From Mesorhizobium sp. (GTDB lineage: Bacteria > Pseudomonadota > Alphaproteobacteria > Rhizobiales > Rhizobiaceae): a stretch of 64,000 bases of DNA. Shown here piece by piece: positions 1 to 8,138 of this stretch. The translations under genes were made by a program, and so were the position numbers. Positions within the stretch are counted from its first letter, which is position 1. Each line of letters opens with the position of its first letter. The notes under the pieces are model-generated. The model ran no database searches, was not told where the DNA came from, and saw nothing but the letters and a program-made list of their open reading frames with translations. The stretch lies in NCBI GenBank assembly GCA_004020645.1, contig SAQL01000026.1, positions 21,089-85,088 on the forward strand. Direction: 5' to 3'.

Positions 1-1
1 C

Positions 2-634
2 CTTCGTGAGACCGCGGACCGAATTAGCGCTAACGGGCGCAGGTCGCTTTGCCGGTCTCTCGACGTGCTCGACACCGATCGTATCCGCGTGGTGGTCGAC
101 GATGTCGCGGATGCCTTTGGTGGGCTCGACATCCTGGTCAACAACGCCGGCTATGAGCAAGTCCAGCCCTCGCTCGACGTCGACGAAGCAGTGTGGGACC
201 GCATCGTATCGACCAATCTGAAGGGCGCCTTCTTCTGTGCGCAGGCCGCGGCGCGGCGGATGGCTGCCGGCAACAGCGGTGGCGCGATCATCAATCTTTG
301 CTCGCTGACCTCCTATGTCGGCATTCCGACCGCGGTGCCTTACGGTTCGTCCAAGTCTGGGCTCCTGGGCATGACGCGCGCGCTCGCCGCGGAATGGGCA
401 TCGCTCGGCATCCGCGTCAACGCCATCGCTCCGGGGTATTTCCATACGGCGATGACTGATGCTTTTTATCAGGATCCCGACTGGCAGACGGCGATGCTGG
501 CCAAGATCCCGCAGCGGCGCTTCGGCACGATGCAGGATCTGGCCGGAGCCGTCGTGTTCCTGGCCAGCGGGGCATCGGCCTATGTCACCGGGCATTGCCT
601 CCCAGTCGACGGCGGCTATCTCGCATCCATCTGA
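2..634 (+). CDS. SDR-family dehydrogenase, 5' end cut by window edge
   Basis: The frame is open from base 2, so the true start and the N-terminal glycine-rich cofactor motif lie to the left of the window. The visible part has the SDR NNAG structural motif (LVNNAGY) and a catalytic YxxxK (YGSSK), and ends with the usual PVDGGY tail. A GTG at 65 could be called as a start, but the residues before it continue a normal SDR fold (an alpha-helix, then a strand ending in DV), so the gene is partial rather than short. SDRs of this type oxidise or reduce secondary alcohols with NAD(P). It lies 120 bp upstream of an ABC importer operon that also carries HisD-like and zinc-type dehydrogenases, so it may act on the same substrate. 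The substrate cannot be told from sequence alone. Confidence 0.9.
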   Translation, partial: LRETADRISANGRRSLCRSLDVLDTDRIRVVVDDVADAFGGLDILVNNAGYEQVQPSLDVDEAVWDRIVSTNLKGAFFCAQAAARRMAAGNSGGAIINLCSLTSYVGIPTAVPYGSSKSGLLGMTRALAAEWASLGIRVNAIAPGYFHTAMTDAFYQDPDWQTAMLAKIPQRRFGTMQDLAGAVVFLASGASAYVTGHCLPVDGGYLASI

Positions 635-677
635 GCGACTAGGTGTGGTGCACCAAGAACCGTGTAGACCCGGCGGC

Positions 678-697
678 TTGTATATGGTTGTATATAC
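678..697. promoter_or_regulatory. probable GntR/HutC-type operator
   Basis: The octamer TTGTATAT occurs at 678-685 and again at 688-695, a 10-bp direct repeat. The same bases also form an inverted repeat GTATAT-N6-ATATAC (680-697). It is the only AT-rich patch between the SDR gene and the importer operon. Operators of this look are common for GntR regulators, and a HutC-subfamily GntR gene ends this operon. Binding by that regulator is inferred. Confidence 0.5.
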
Positions 698-708
698 CAC
701 CTCGCAAA

Positions 709-734
709 GCCGGACGTTCTTGCATGCGTCCGGC
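709..734. other. inverted repeat upstream of the importer ATPase
   Basis: GCCGGACG (709-716) and CGTCCGGC (727-734) form a perfect 8-bp stem with a 10-base loop. It ends about 20 bp before the ATG at 755 and just before the Shine-Dalgarno sequence AGGGGA. It could be the terminator of the SDR gene, though no T-run follows, or a 5' leader hairpin of the next gene. Confidence 0.4.
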
Positions 735-754
735 GACAAACAAGGGGAACCGCC

Positions 755-1900
755 ATGCAGGAGCCTTTCCGGGCCGTAGCTTCACGCGAAGCGGAAGGCG
801 GCAGGGAAATCGCAGTCACGGTCCGCAACGTCGGGATGGACTTCGATGGGGTTCATGCCGTCAAGAATGCGTCCTTCGATCTGCCGAAGGGCCGGTTCCT
901 CACCATTCTCGGGCCTTCTGGGTCCGGCAAGACAACCCTCCTGCGCATGATCGCCGGGTTCCAGACCCCGAGCAGCGGCGAGATCTTCATCAATGGCGAA
1001 GCGGTGAGCGCAGTGCCACCGCACAAGCGGTCGATCGGCATGGTCTTTCAGAGGCTTGCGTTGTTTCCACATATGACGGCGGCCGAGAATGTCGCCTTCC
1101 CGCTGAAGATGCGTCGGCGCGACGCACGCACCATTCCCGAACGCGTCGAGCGATATCTCGAGCTGGTCCGGCTCGGAGGCTACGGCGGCAGGCGCATTCA
1201 CGAACTTTCCGGTGGACAGCAGCAGCGCGTCGCGATCGCGCGCGCGCTGGTGTTCGAGCCCGACCTGCTGCTTCTCGACGAGCCGCTGGCGGCGCTCGAC
1301 CGCAAGCTGCGCGAGGAAATGCAGCTCGAATTCCGCCGCATCCAGCGCGAGCTCGGCGTCACCACGATCAACGTCACCCATGACCAGCGCGAGGCGCTGG
1401 TGGTTTCCGACGACATCGTCGTCATGGACCAGGGCGAGATCCAGCAGAAGGCGCAGCCGATCCACACCTACCGCCAGCCCCGCAACGCCTTCGTCGCCAA
1501 TTTCATCGGCGTCACCAACTTCATTGCCGGCACGGTACGGGCCGTCTCGGAAGCAGGCGACGTCTCCATCCTTCGAGGTGATCTGATGCTTGCCGGAAAG
1601 ATCGGCGATCCGGTCAATCCACCTGCGGAGGGCGACAAGGCGTCGGGAGCGATCCGCGCCGAACAGATCCGTCTTGCCGGCGATGCTGCGCAGCTGTCGA
1701 AGCTCGATTGCATGCTGGCCGGGACTGTCACCGACACCATCTTCGAAGGCGAGCGCATGGTCTACGAGGTAGCCTGCGCCGCGATTGGCGACGAGGTCAT
1801 TCGCGTTTTTGACCATGATCCCGCCGCGCACACGCAGTTCGACATAGGCGAAAGTGTGTTCCTGGGGTGGAATGCCAGGGACATGCTTGTTTTTCGATAG
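755..1900 (+). CDS. ABC importer ATP-binding protein, spermidine/putrescine (PotA) type
   Basis: This 381-residue cytoplasmic ATPase energises the import system encoded by the next three genes. Walker A GPSGSGKT is at residues 53-60, the Q-loop glutamine near 99, the signature LSGGQ at 151-155, Walker B LLLLDE at 171-176, followed by the switch histidine in NVTHDQ. The region after about residue 240 is a TOBE-type domain, as in PotA, UgpC and FbpC. The start is supported by AAGGGGAA just upstream. Both order and family (ATPase, binding protein, two permeases) match PotABCD-type importers, whose members carry polyamines but also 2-aminoethylphosphonate, opines and other small organic solutes, so the substrate is not fixed by family. 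Confidence 0.9.
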   Translation: MQEPFRAVASREAEGGREIAVTVRNVGMDFDGVHAVKNASFDLPKGRFLTILGPSGSGKTTLLRMIAGFQTPSSGEIFINGEAVSAVPPHKRSIGMVFQRLALFPHMTAAENVAFPLKMRRRDARTIPERVERYLELVRLGGYGGRRIHELSGGQQQRVAIARALVFEPDLLLLDEPLAALDRKLREEMQLEFRRIQRELGVTTINVTHDQREALVVSDDIVVMDQGEIQQKAQPIHTYRQPRNAFVANFIGVTNFIAGTVRAVSEAGDVSILRGDLMLAGKIGDPVNPPAEGDKASGAIRAEQIRLAGDAAQLSKLDCMLAGTVTDTIFEGERMVYEVACAAIGDEVIRVFDHDPAAHTQFDIGESVFLGWNARDMLVFR

Positions 1901-1935
1901 AACCGGAAACCGGTCAAACCCAGAGGAGAATGCAG

Positions 1936-3042
1936 ATGAAGCGCTTTAAGCCGACATTATCCCATCTTTCCCGCAGAACCTTCCTTCAGGCCACCGCTGC
2001 GCTCGGCGGCGCCTCGGCGCTCGGCCTGCGCGGCGCCTATGCGCAGGAACCGGAAAAGCCGGCGGAGATCATCGTGCGCGCCTGGGGCGGCAGTTGGGTG
2101 GATAGTTTGAAGGCCGGCGTGTCCGACAGCTTCACCAAAATGACGGGGATTGCTGTTCGTCACGACCTGACCGAAGACAACGAGATCCAGCCCAAGGTCT
2201 GGGCGGCCGTAGCGCAGAACCGGGTCCCGCCGATCCACATCAACTGGGACACCACCACCAATGCCACGAAATCGGCACTGCGCGGCGTGACGGAAGACCT
2301 CTCCGACCTGCCGAACCTCGCCAATGTGACGGACCTTGCCAAGCCGGCCGGCCTGGAAGGCTTCCCGATCGTCAACACCTACGGCTATGTCTATGTGCTG
2401 GCCTATCGACCTGAGGCATTCCCGGACGGACCACCGAAGTCGTGGAAAGACCTGCTCGACCCGAAGTTCAAGGGGCGGCTTGCCTTCTACAATGACGGCA
2501 TCGGCTTCCATTTCCCAGCCCAGGTCGCCGGTGGCGGCAAGCTGGAGGACATACCCGGCAACATGCAGCCGGCTTGGGATTTCATTACCAAGATGAAGGC
2601 GCAGCAGCCGCTGCTCGGCGAAGATCCCGACTTCACCACCTGGTTCCAGAACGGCGAGATCGATGCCGCCTGCACCATCTCGACCAACGCCCGGGAGGCC
2701 CGCAAGAACGGCGTTAAAATCGAATGGGTCGTGCCGGAGGAGGGTGCGAAATTCGACACGGACGGTTTGTGGATTCCCAAGGGCCTGCCGGAAAACGAAC
2801 TCTACTGGGCCAAGCAGTACATCAACCATGCGCTGACCAAGGAAGCCCAGCAGGTCTGGCTGGATGGGCTTGGCTTGCCGGGCGTGGTGCCGGGCCTCAC
2901 ACCGCCGAAGGATCTGGTGGGCGATCCGTCCTATCCGACCACCGAAGCGGATTTCCAGCGCCTCATCCGCATCTCATCGAAGATCCAGGTCGAGAATGAG
3001 AGCGAGTGGTTTTCCAAGTTCAAGGCGATCATGCAGGGTTGA
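1936..3042 (+). CDS. ABC importer periplasmic binding protein, PotD/PotF type, Tat-exported
   Basis: The product is a 368-residue solute-binding protein of the spermidine/putrescine-like class (SBP_bac family). The start at 1936 has the Shine-Dalgarno AGAGGAG seven bases away. An earlier in-frame ATG at 1930 touches that sequence and is less likely. The N-terminus carries a twin-arginine signal (SRRTFLQA) followed by a hydrophobic stretch ending around YAQ, so export by Tat is expected. The mature protein begins with strand residues typical of the family (IIVRAWGGSW). It lies in the same operon as the ATPase upstream and the permeases downstream and defines substrate specificity. The ligand is unknown. 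The dehydrogenases encoded after the importer suggest a polyol-like or sulfonated C3 compound (inference). Confidence 0.9.
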   Translation: MKRFKPTLSHLSRRTFLQATAALGGASALGLRGAYAQEPEKPAEIIVRAWGGSWVDSLKAGVSDSFTKMTGIAVRHDLTEDNEIQPKVWAAVAQNRVPPIHINWDTTTNATKSALRGVTEDLSDLPNLANVTDLAKPAGLEGFPIVNTYGYVYVLAYRPEAFPDGPPKSWKDLLDPKFKGRLAFYNDGIGFHFPAQVAGGGKLEDIPGNMQPAWDFITKMKAQQPLLGEDPDFTTWFQNGEIDAACTISTNAREARKNGVKIEWVVPEEGAKFDTDGLWIPKGLPENELYWAKQYINHALTKEAQQVWLDGLGLPGVVPGLTPPKDLVGDPSYPTTEADFQRLIRISSKIQVENESEWFSKFKAIMQG

Positions 3043-3052
3043 CGCCCGGTCG

Positions 3053-3078
3053 GCCGGTGCTGCGCTGGCGGCACCGGC
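3053..3078 (+). other. hairpin after binding-protein gene
   Basis: GCCGGTGC (3053-3060) and GCACCGGC (3071-3078) form an 8-bp perfect stem 10 bases after the binding-protein stop codon. Such hairpins commonly protect the upstream mRNA or attenuate read-through, so that the binding protein is made in excess of the permeases. There is no T-run, so it is not a classic terminator. Confidence 0.5.
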
Positions 3079-3108
3079 TCCTTCACGACGTCGGTTACGG
3101 ATTTTTTC

Positions 3109-4053
3109 ATGCGGGCAGCCAGGACAGCCTATCCCCTCAAATGGCGCATCATGGATGCGCTGGAAGACGTTGCCGCCGCCATCTGGCCGGCGCGGTTCCG
3201 GCGCGCTACGCCCTATCTGATGCTGCTTCCGGCGGTGCTGCTGGTCGGACTGCTCGCGCTCGGTCTCATCCAGATCGCGGACACCAGCCTGCGCACGCTC
3301 GACACCACCACGTTCCAATTCTCGGACGACTATTCCATCACCAATTTCCGGCGGGCGCTGACAGAGCCGCTGTTCCTCGTTGTCGCGCAGCGCAGCCTCA
3401 TCGCCGCCCTGATCGTCACCGCGGTGACACTCGTCTTCGCCTTTCCCTACGCCTATCTGATGGTGCGCACGCGTTCGCCAGGACTGCGCAAATTCCTGCT
3501 GATCGCGCTGTTCCTGCCGTTCTTCATTGGCCAGGTGGTGCGTGCCTATGGGTGGCTGATCATCCTCGGCAATCAGGGCATGGTAAACGAGGCGCTCGGC
3601 CTTGTCGGGGTCGCCCCGATGCGGCTCATCTACAATTATCCCGCGGTGCTGTTCGGCCTCGTCCAGTACATGCTGCCGTTTGCCGTGCTGATGCTGGCGC
3701 CGGCACTCACCGCCATTCCCGAAGAGCTGGAGGCGGCCGCTGGATCGCTCGGCGCGAATTGGGTTCGCACGTTCATCCATGTCGTGTTGCCACTCGCTCG
3801 TCCGGGCTTCATCGGCGCCGGCGTGGTGGTGCTGACGCTTTCGCTCACCGATTTCGCAGTCCCCGCAATCCTTGGCGGCGGCTCGCAGGACTTTATCGCC
3901 AACGCCATCTACGACCAGTTCTTCCGAACGTCCGACCAGGGCCTCGGTGCGACGCTGGCGCTCATGCTGGTCGCGCTCGGGTCAATTCTTGTCGGCCTCG
4001 TGTTCGCGCTGTTCGGAGCCGGAACGCTCGCCATGGGGAGGTCACGGGCGTGA
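3109..4053 (+). CDS. ABC importer permease, PotB type
   Basis: This is an inner-membrane permease of about 314 residues with six predicted hydrophobic segments. The first (YLMLLPAVLLVGLLALGLIQ) lies after a basic N-terminal region. A binding-protein-dependent transport signature is visible around EELEAAAGSLGAN, the EAA loop that docks on the ATPase. The start is uncertain: no good ribosome-binding site precedes ATG 3109, and an in-frame ATG at 3151 would remove 14 residues without touching the membrane segments. The gene overlaps the next permease by GTGA, a sign of translational coupling. Confidence 0.88.
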   Translation: MRAARTAYPLKWRIMDALEDVAAAIWPARFRRATPYLMLLPAVLLVGLLALGLIQIADTSLRTLDTTTFQFSDDYSITNFRRALTEPLFLVVAQRSLIAALIVTAVTLVFAFPYAYLMVRTRSPGLRKFLLIALFLPFFIGQVVRAYGWLIILGNQGMVNEALGLVGVAPMRLIYNYPAVLFGLVQYMLPFAVLMLAPALTAIPEELEAAAGSLGANWVRTFIHVVLPLARPGFIGAGVVVLTLSLTDFAVPAILGGGSQDFIANAIYDQFFRTSDQGLGATLALMLVALGSILVGLVFALFGAGTLAMGRSRA

Positions 4054-4850
4054 GCGGCTCGCGCAGCAAATCGGTTGTTCTGTGGACCCTTGTGACGATC
4101 GCCCTGGTGACGCTTTCGGCGCCGACGGTCGTCGTGCTCGGCGCTTCCTTCACCGGCGGCAACATCATCACGTTTCCGCCGGATGGGCTGTCGCTGCGGT
4201 GGTACGCACGGATCTCGCAGGCCTCCGACCTGCGCAACGCCTTCCTGCGCACGCTCCAGGTTGCGACGGTCTGTACGATCGTTGCCATTCCCGTGGGCAC
4301 GCTGGCCGGCATCGCGCTGGCGAAATATGCGGTGCGTTTCGAGAAGACGATCCAGATCTATCTGCTGCTGCCCTTTACCATCCCGCTGATCGGATCGGGC
4401 ATCGGCCTCATGCTGATTTTCGGCAACGCCGGCATTCTCGGCCAGCTCTGGCCGGTCGGCATCGCCTGCTGCGTCATCAACCTTCCCTTCATGATCTGGG
4501 CGGTGACGGCGAGTGCCACCGGGCTTGACCCGGACCTTGAACTGGCCGCCGCCAATTGCGGCGCGCCGCCGCTCCAGGTGTTCTTCTCCGTCACCCTGCC
4601 GGCGGTTATGCCGGGGGTGATCACCGGCTCGCTGCTGATGTTCATCCTTGCGCTGAATGAGTTCCTGGTCAGCCTGCTGCTCGTCGATGCCCGCATCGTG
4701 ACGCTGCCGGTGCTGATCTACAACTCCATCCGCTCGATCATCACGCCGGATCTTGCCGCGATCTCCGTGGTCTTCATCGCCTGCTCGGCTGTCGCCGTCT
4801 TCCTGCTCGACAGGCTGGTCGGGCTCGACATCTTCCTGAAATCGAAATGA
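4050..4850 (+). CDS. ABC importer permease, PotC type (GTG start)
   Basis: This is the second membrane subunit, about 266 residues. The GTG start at 4050 overlaps the TGA of the preceding permease (4051-4053) and is preceded by GGGGAGGT. An upstream ATG in this frame would lie inside the PotB-type gene and is a shadow. The protein has an N-terminal membrane segment (VVLWTLVTIALVTLSAPTVV), five more hydrophobic stretches and an EAA-type loop around ELAAANCGAPP. It ends with a membrane segment and a short basic tail. It pairs with the upstream permease to form the transmembrane channel. Confidence 0.88.
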   Translation: MSGSRSKSVVLWTLVTIALVTLSAPTVVVLGASFTGGNIITFPPDGLSLRWYARISQASDLRNAFLRTLQVATVCTIVAIPVGTLAGIALAKYAVRFEKTIQIYLLLPFTIPLIGSGIGLMLIFGNAGILGQLWPVGIACCVINLPFMIWAVTASATGLDPDLELAAANCGAPPLQVFFSVTLPAVMPGVITGSLLMFILALNEFLVSLLLVDARIVTLPVLIYNSIRSIITPDLAAISVVFIACSAVAVFLLDRLVGLDIFLKSK

Positions 4851-4885
4851 GGAATGCCGGCCCGCCGGGCCGAAAAGGAAATCCT

Positions 4886-6208
4886 ATGCCAAACGTATCG
4901 TTCCACGACTTGAGCCAACTCGACGCCGCCAGTCGAGCAGCACTGATGCGGCGCTCAGAGACCGATCTCTCTGGCTTTATGGAGAAGGCCGCACCGATCA
5001 TCGAGGCGGTCCGAACAGAAGGCGACGCCGCGCTCGTCCGCTTCGCCCGCGACTTGGACAAGGCAGATCTCGATGCCGCGCGGCTGAAGGTCAGCCCCGC
5101 CGAGTTCGACGCCGCTTTCGGCATGGTGGACGAGGACGTGGTCGCCGCCATTCGCTTCGGCATCGACAACATCCGGCATTTCCACGAAGAGCAGAAGCCG
5201 GAAGCGATGTGGCTTAAGGAAATGCGGCCCGGCGCCTATGCCGGGGACCGCTTCACGCCGATCCGCTCGGTGGCGCTCTATGTCCCGCGCGGCAAGGGGG
5301 CGTTCCCTTCGGTGACAATGATGACCGCAGTGCCCGCCGTCGTGGCGGGCGTCCCGGAGCTTGCTATCATGACGCCGCCAGCGGCCGATGGTTCGGTGGA
5401 CGCAGCGACACTGGTTGCGGCGCGCCTCGCCGGCGTCGAAACGGTCTACAAATGCGGCGGCGCGCAGGCGGTCGCCGCGGTCGCCTACGGTACAGAGACG
5501 ATCAGGCCCGCGCTCAAGATCGTCGGTCCAGGCAGCCCTTGGGTCGTTGCGGCCAAGCGGCTGCTTGCGGGAGTCATCGATCCCGGGCTTCCCGCTGGTC
5601 CGTCGGAAGCGATTATCCTCGCCGACGACAGCGTGCATGGCGGACTGGCCGCGCTCGACCTCCTCATCGAGGCGGAGCACGGGCCGGACTCGTCGGCCTA
5701 TCTGGTGACCCACAGCCGCCGCGTGGCAGAGGAGGCACTGGCGGCGCTGCCCGAGCACTGGGCGCGCATGACCGATCAGCGGGTAGCGTTCTCCACCGCG
5801 GTGCTGACCGGTGCCTGTGGCGGCATCGTGCTGACGGCATCGATCGAGGAGAGCCACCGTTTCATCAACGACTACGCACCTGAGCATCTTGAGATACTCT
5901 CCACCGATCCCTTTGCGCACCTTGGCCACATCACCGAAGCCGCCGAGATCCTGATGGGGCCGCACACGCCGGTTTCGATCGGCAATTTCGGGCTGGGCCC
6001 GAACGCCGTGCTGCCGACCAGCCGCTGGGCGCGTACCTGTGGACCGCTCTCGGTCATGGATTTCGTCAAGCGCTCTTCCATCGGCTACGTGACGGCGACG
6101 GCCTATCCGGAATTCGCGCGTCATGCCCGTACGCTTGCCCGCTATGAGGGCTTTTCCTCGCACGAACACGCCGTTTCCGACGTGCGCGACCGATATCTGG
6201 TGCGGTAG
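4886..6208 (+). CDS. HisD-family dehydrogenase, sulfopropanediol dehydrogenase (HpsN)-like
   Basis: This 440-residue enzyme belongs to the histidinol dehydrogenase family, NAD-dependent zinc enzymes that oxidise an alcohol through the aldehyde to the acid. The start at 4886 is chosen because AAAAGGAAA precedes it. An ATG at 4847 overlapping the permease stop is possible but adds a Gly/Pro-rich tail unlike the family. Family motifs seen are YVPRGKGAFPS, KCGGAQAVAAVAYGTETI, GPGSPWVVAAKR, AGPSEAIILAD and APEHLEI. Two residues expected as metal ligands in biosynthetic HisD differ: the Gln of QAEH is Glu (EAEH) and the Asp of GDYASG is Asn (GNFGLG). That, and its place after a solute importer and between two alcohol dehydrogenases, argues for a catabolic paralogue such as HpsN (sulfopropanediol 3-dehydrogenase) and against histidine synthesis. 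Confidence 0.82.
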   Translation: MPNVSFHDLSQLDAASRAALMRRSETDLSGFMEKAAPIIEAVRTEGDAALVRFARDLDKADLDAARLKVSPAEFDAAFGMVDEDVVAAIRFGIDNIRHFHEEQKPEAMWLKEMRPGAYAGDRFTPIRSVALYVPRGKGAFPSVTMMTAVPAVVAGVPELAIMTPPAADGSVDAATLVAARLAGVETVYKCGGAQAVAAVAYGTETIRPALKIVGPGSPWVVAAKRLLAGVIDPGLPAGPSEAIILADDSVHGGLAALDLLIEAEHGPDSSAYLVTHSRRVAEEALAALPEHWARMTDQRVAFSTAVLTGACGGIVLTASIEESHRFINDYAPEHLEILSTDPFAHLGHITEAAEILMGPHTPVSIGNFGLGPNAVLPTSRWARTCGPLSVMDFVKRSSIGYVTATAYPEFARHARTLARYEGFSSHEHAVSDVRDRYLVR

Positions 6209-6211
6209 CGG

Positions 6212-7219
6212 ATGATGAAGGCGGCCAGACTCCATGCGGCGGGCGACTTGCGGGTCGAGGATGTGCCGTCTCCCGGCGAACCACGGCCTGGCTGGGTGCG
6301 GCTCAGGGTGACGGCCGCCGGCATCTGCGGCTCCGACCTCCACAATTTCCGCACTGGTCAGTGGATCAGCCGCGCGCCGAGCGTCGCTGGACATGAGTTC
6401 GCTGGCGAAGTGACTGCCGTGGGGGGCGGCGTGTCCCAGGTGGCCCTCGGAGACCGGGTCGTCGCCGATTCGCGTTTCTGGTGCGGCGAATGTCCTGCTT
6501 GCCGGGCCGGCCTGCATAATGTCTGTGCCACACTGGGCTTTGTAGGCGAGGTCTGCGACGGCGGCTTCGCGGAAGAGACGGAGCTGCCGGCGCGGCTGCT
6601 CCTGCGCCATGACCCCGCGCTCGATCCCGCAATCGCCGCCATGGCGGAGCCCCTGGCGGTCGCCCTGCACGCAGTGCGGCGGCTGTCGGCGCCGGCCGGG
6701 GCGCCGGTGCTTATCGCCGGTTGCGGCCCGATCGGCGGGCTGGCGGCGCTGCTCCTTTCGCGGCGCAGCGAGAGACCGGTCCTCGTCGCCGACCGCAATG
6801 CAGCGCGTGCGGATCTTGTGGCCGAGGTGAGCGGCGCGACCGTCGTCGACCTGGACATCCTGCCCCACGATCCTAACTTGCGCCATGCCATCGACGCGAC
6901 GGGAAATGTGACGGTGATGGCGCGGCTGCTCGATCGTTTGGCCGGCGGCGGCACGCTGGCGCTGGTGGGCATTTCGCATGGCCGCCTCGACCTCGACCCC
7001 AACCTCCTGGTCGAGCGCGAGATCACGCTTGTCGGCTGCCACGCCTTCGCCGACGAGCTTGCGCCGGCCGTAGCCATGCTTGGCGATCTCGCCCCGGCGC
7101 TGTCGCGTTTCGTGGCCGAAGAGATCGCGATCGGCGAAATTCCCGCCGCCTACCAGCGCCTGATCGCAGGCGCGAGCGGCGGCCTGAAGACCATCGTCCG
7201 AATGGAGAGAGGGCGATGA
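6212..7219 (+). CDS. zinc-dependent alcohol dehydrogenase (MDR family)
   Basis: This 335-residue medium-chain dehydrogenase has catalytic zinc ligands Cys39 (GICGSDLH) and His61-Glu62 (AGHEFAG). Structural zinc cysteines 91, 94, 97 and 105 lie in CGECPACRAGLHNVC. The nucleotide-binding glycine motif is IAGCGPIGGLAALL. It starts three bases after the HisD-like gene, and its last codons overlap the GntR regulator start (ATGA at 7216). It probably oxidises a secondary alcohol with NAD. Together with the partial SDR at the left edge it could interconvert the enantiomers of the diol that the HisD-like enzyme oxidises, as proposed for HpsO and HpsP (inference from gene content). Confidence 0.88.
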   Translation: MMKAARLHAAGDLRVEDVPSPGEPRPGWVRLRVTAAGICGSDLHNFRTGQWISRAPSVAGHEFAGEVTAVGGGVSQVALGDRVVADSRFWCGECPACRAGLHNVCATLGFVGEVCDGGFAEETELPARLLLRHDPALDPAIAAMAEPLAVALHAVRRLSAPAGAPVLIAGCGPIGGLAALLLSRRSERPVLVADRNAARADLVAEVSGATVVDLDILPHDPNLRHAIDATGNVTVMARLLDRLAGGGTLALVGISHGRLDLDPNLLVEREITLVGCHAFADELAPAVAMLGDLAPALSRFVAEEIAIGEIPAAYQRLIAGASGGLKTIVRMERGR

Positions 7220-7947
7220 TCAAGCTTCCCGAAACCGCCGGACCGCTATACGAAAAGGTCAAGGACTACGTGCTTGGCAACATCGGCAGCGGCAAATGGC
7301 CGAAGGACCGCAGGCTGCCTTCCGAAAACGAGCTGGTCAGCACGCTCGGGGTCTCGCGCATGACCGTGCACCGGGCGCTGAGGGAACTGACCTCGGAAGG
7401 CCACCTCCTGCGCATCCAGGGCGTAGGCACCTTCGTGGCACCGCCGAAACCGCAATCTGCCCTCATCGAAATCAGGAACATCGCCGGCGAGATCGCCGCG
7501 CGCGGCGGACGCCACAGGGCCGAGGTCGTCGTGCTCGAGAAGATCCGCGATCCGGCGCTGGACCTCATCGTCGCCTTCGAATTCATGCGCCGCAGACCGG
7601 TCGCCCACTCTATCATCGTGCATTTCGAGGACGATGTGCCCGTCCAGCTTGAGGAACGCTTCGTCAATTCGGCTCTCGCACCGGACTACCACCGGCAAAA
7701 TTTTGTTGCGACCACCACCTACGACTATCTGCAGCGGGCGACGCCGCTGACGGAAGTGGAGCACGTGATCTCGGCCGTCGCCGCCGACGAAGTGGCCGCC
7801 GGCCGTCTGATGATCCGGCCAGGCGACCCCTGCCTGCTCCTGCATCGGCGGACCTGGTCAGGCGCGGCGGTCGCCACCGTCAACAAGCTCACCTATGTCG
7901 GCAGCCGCTATTCGCTGGGCAGCCGCTACGCGCCCTCGCCCGCATGA
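7216..7947 (+). CDS. GntR-family regulator, HutC subfamily (UTRA domain)
   Basis: The product has 243 residues. The N-terminal winged helix-turn-helix spans roughly residues 5-75, with the GntR hallmarks RLPSENELVSTLGVSRMTVHRALREL. The rest fits the UTRA ligand-binding domain (RIQGVGTFVA, then a region ending in LLHRRTW). The ATG overlaps the preceding stop codon. As the last gene of the operon it is likely a local repressor that responds to an intermediate of the pathway. The repeat at 678-697 is its candidate operator. Confidence 0.88.
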   Translation: MIKLPETAGPLYEKVKDYVLGNIGSGKWPKDRRLPSENELVSTLGVSRMTVHRALRELTSEGHLLRIQGVGTFVAPPKPQSALIEIRNIAGEIAARGGRHRAEVVVLEKIRDPALDLIVAFEFMRRRPVAHSIIVHFEDDVPVQLEERFVNSALAPDYHRQNFVATTTYDYLQRATPLTEVEHVISAVAADEVAAGRLMIRPGDPCLLLHRRTWSGAAVATVNKLTYVGSRYSLGSRYAPSPA

Positions 7948-7972
7948 GCGGGTCACGTAGCCAAGCGGGGCA

Positions 7973-8103
7973 CCCTATCGGCCCAACGGCTGCTTTGATA
8001 GGGAATCAGTTCTGCCTGCGCCGCCGTTTTTCTTGTTGACGCCGACCAGATCAGGTTCGGGTGTCGAGCCTGGCCGCCGGTCAAATTGCACCGGAGCGGC
8101 CAG
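7973..8103. terminator. convergent intergenic hairpins
   Basis: Two hairpins lie between the converging GntR gene and matC. The first pairs CCCTATC (7973-7979) with GATAGGG (7997-8003). The second, stronger one pairs CTGGCCGC plus CGGT (8070-8081) with ACCG plus GCGGCCAG (8090-8103), with a two-base bulge. They probably end transcription from both sides. A C/T-rich stretch follows the first, but no clean T-run follows the second. Confidence 0.5.
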
Positions 8104-8138
8104 ACTGATTGGAATTGTCCAAAAAGCGGCCCGACCGT

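Noticed and set aside
709..734. MatR-like site TTCTTGCATG upstream of the PotA-type gene
   Set aside because: Only half of the palindrome matches, and it lies in the loop of a hairpin in an unrelated operon.
4886..6208. Histidine biosynthesis hisD
   Set aside because: The gene is in a catabolic operon with an importer and has substitutions at two expected metal-ligand motifs. No other his gene is nearby.
4955..7042. A 695-codon open frame on the minus strand
   Set aside because: It is antisense to the HisD-like and alcohol dehydrogenase genes, and its Arg/His/Gly-rich product has no family features. High GC content keeps the opposite strand open.
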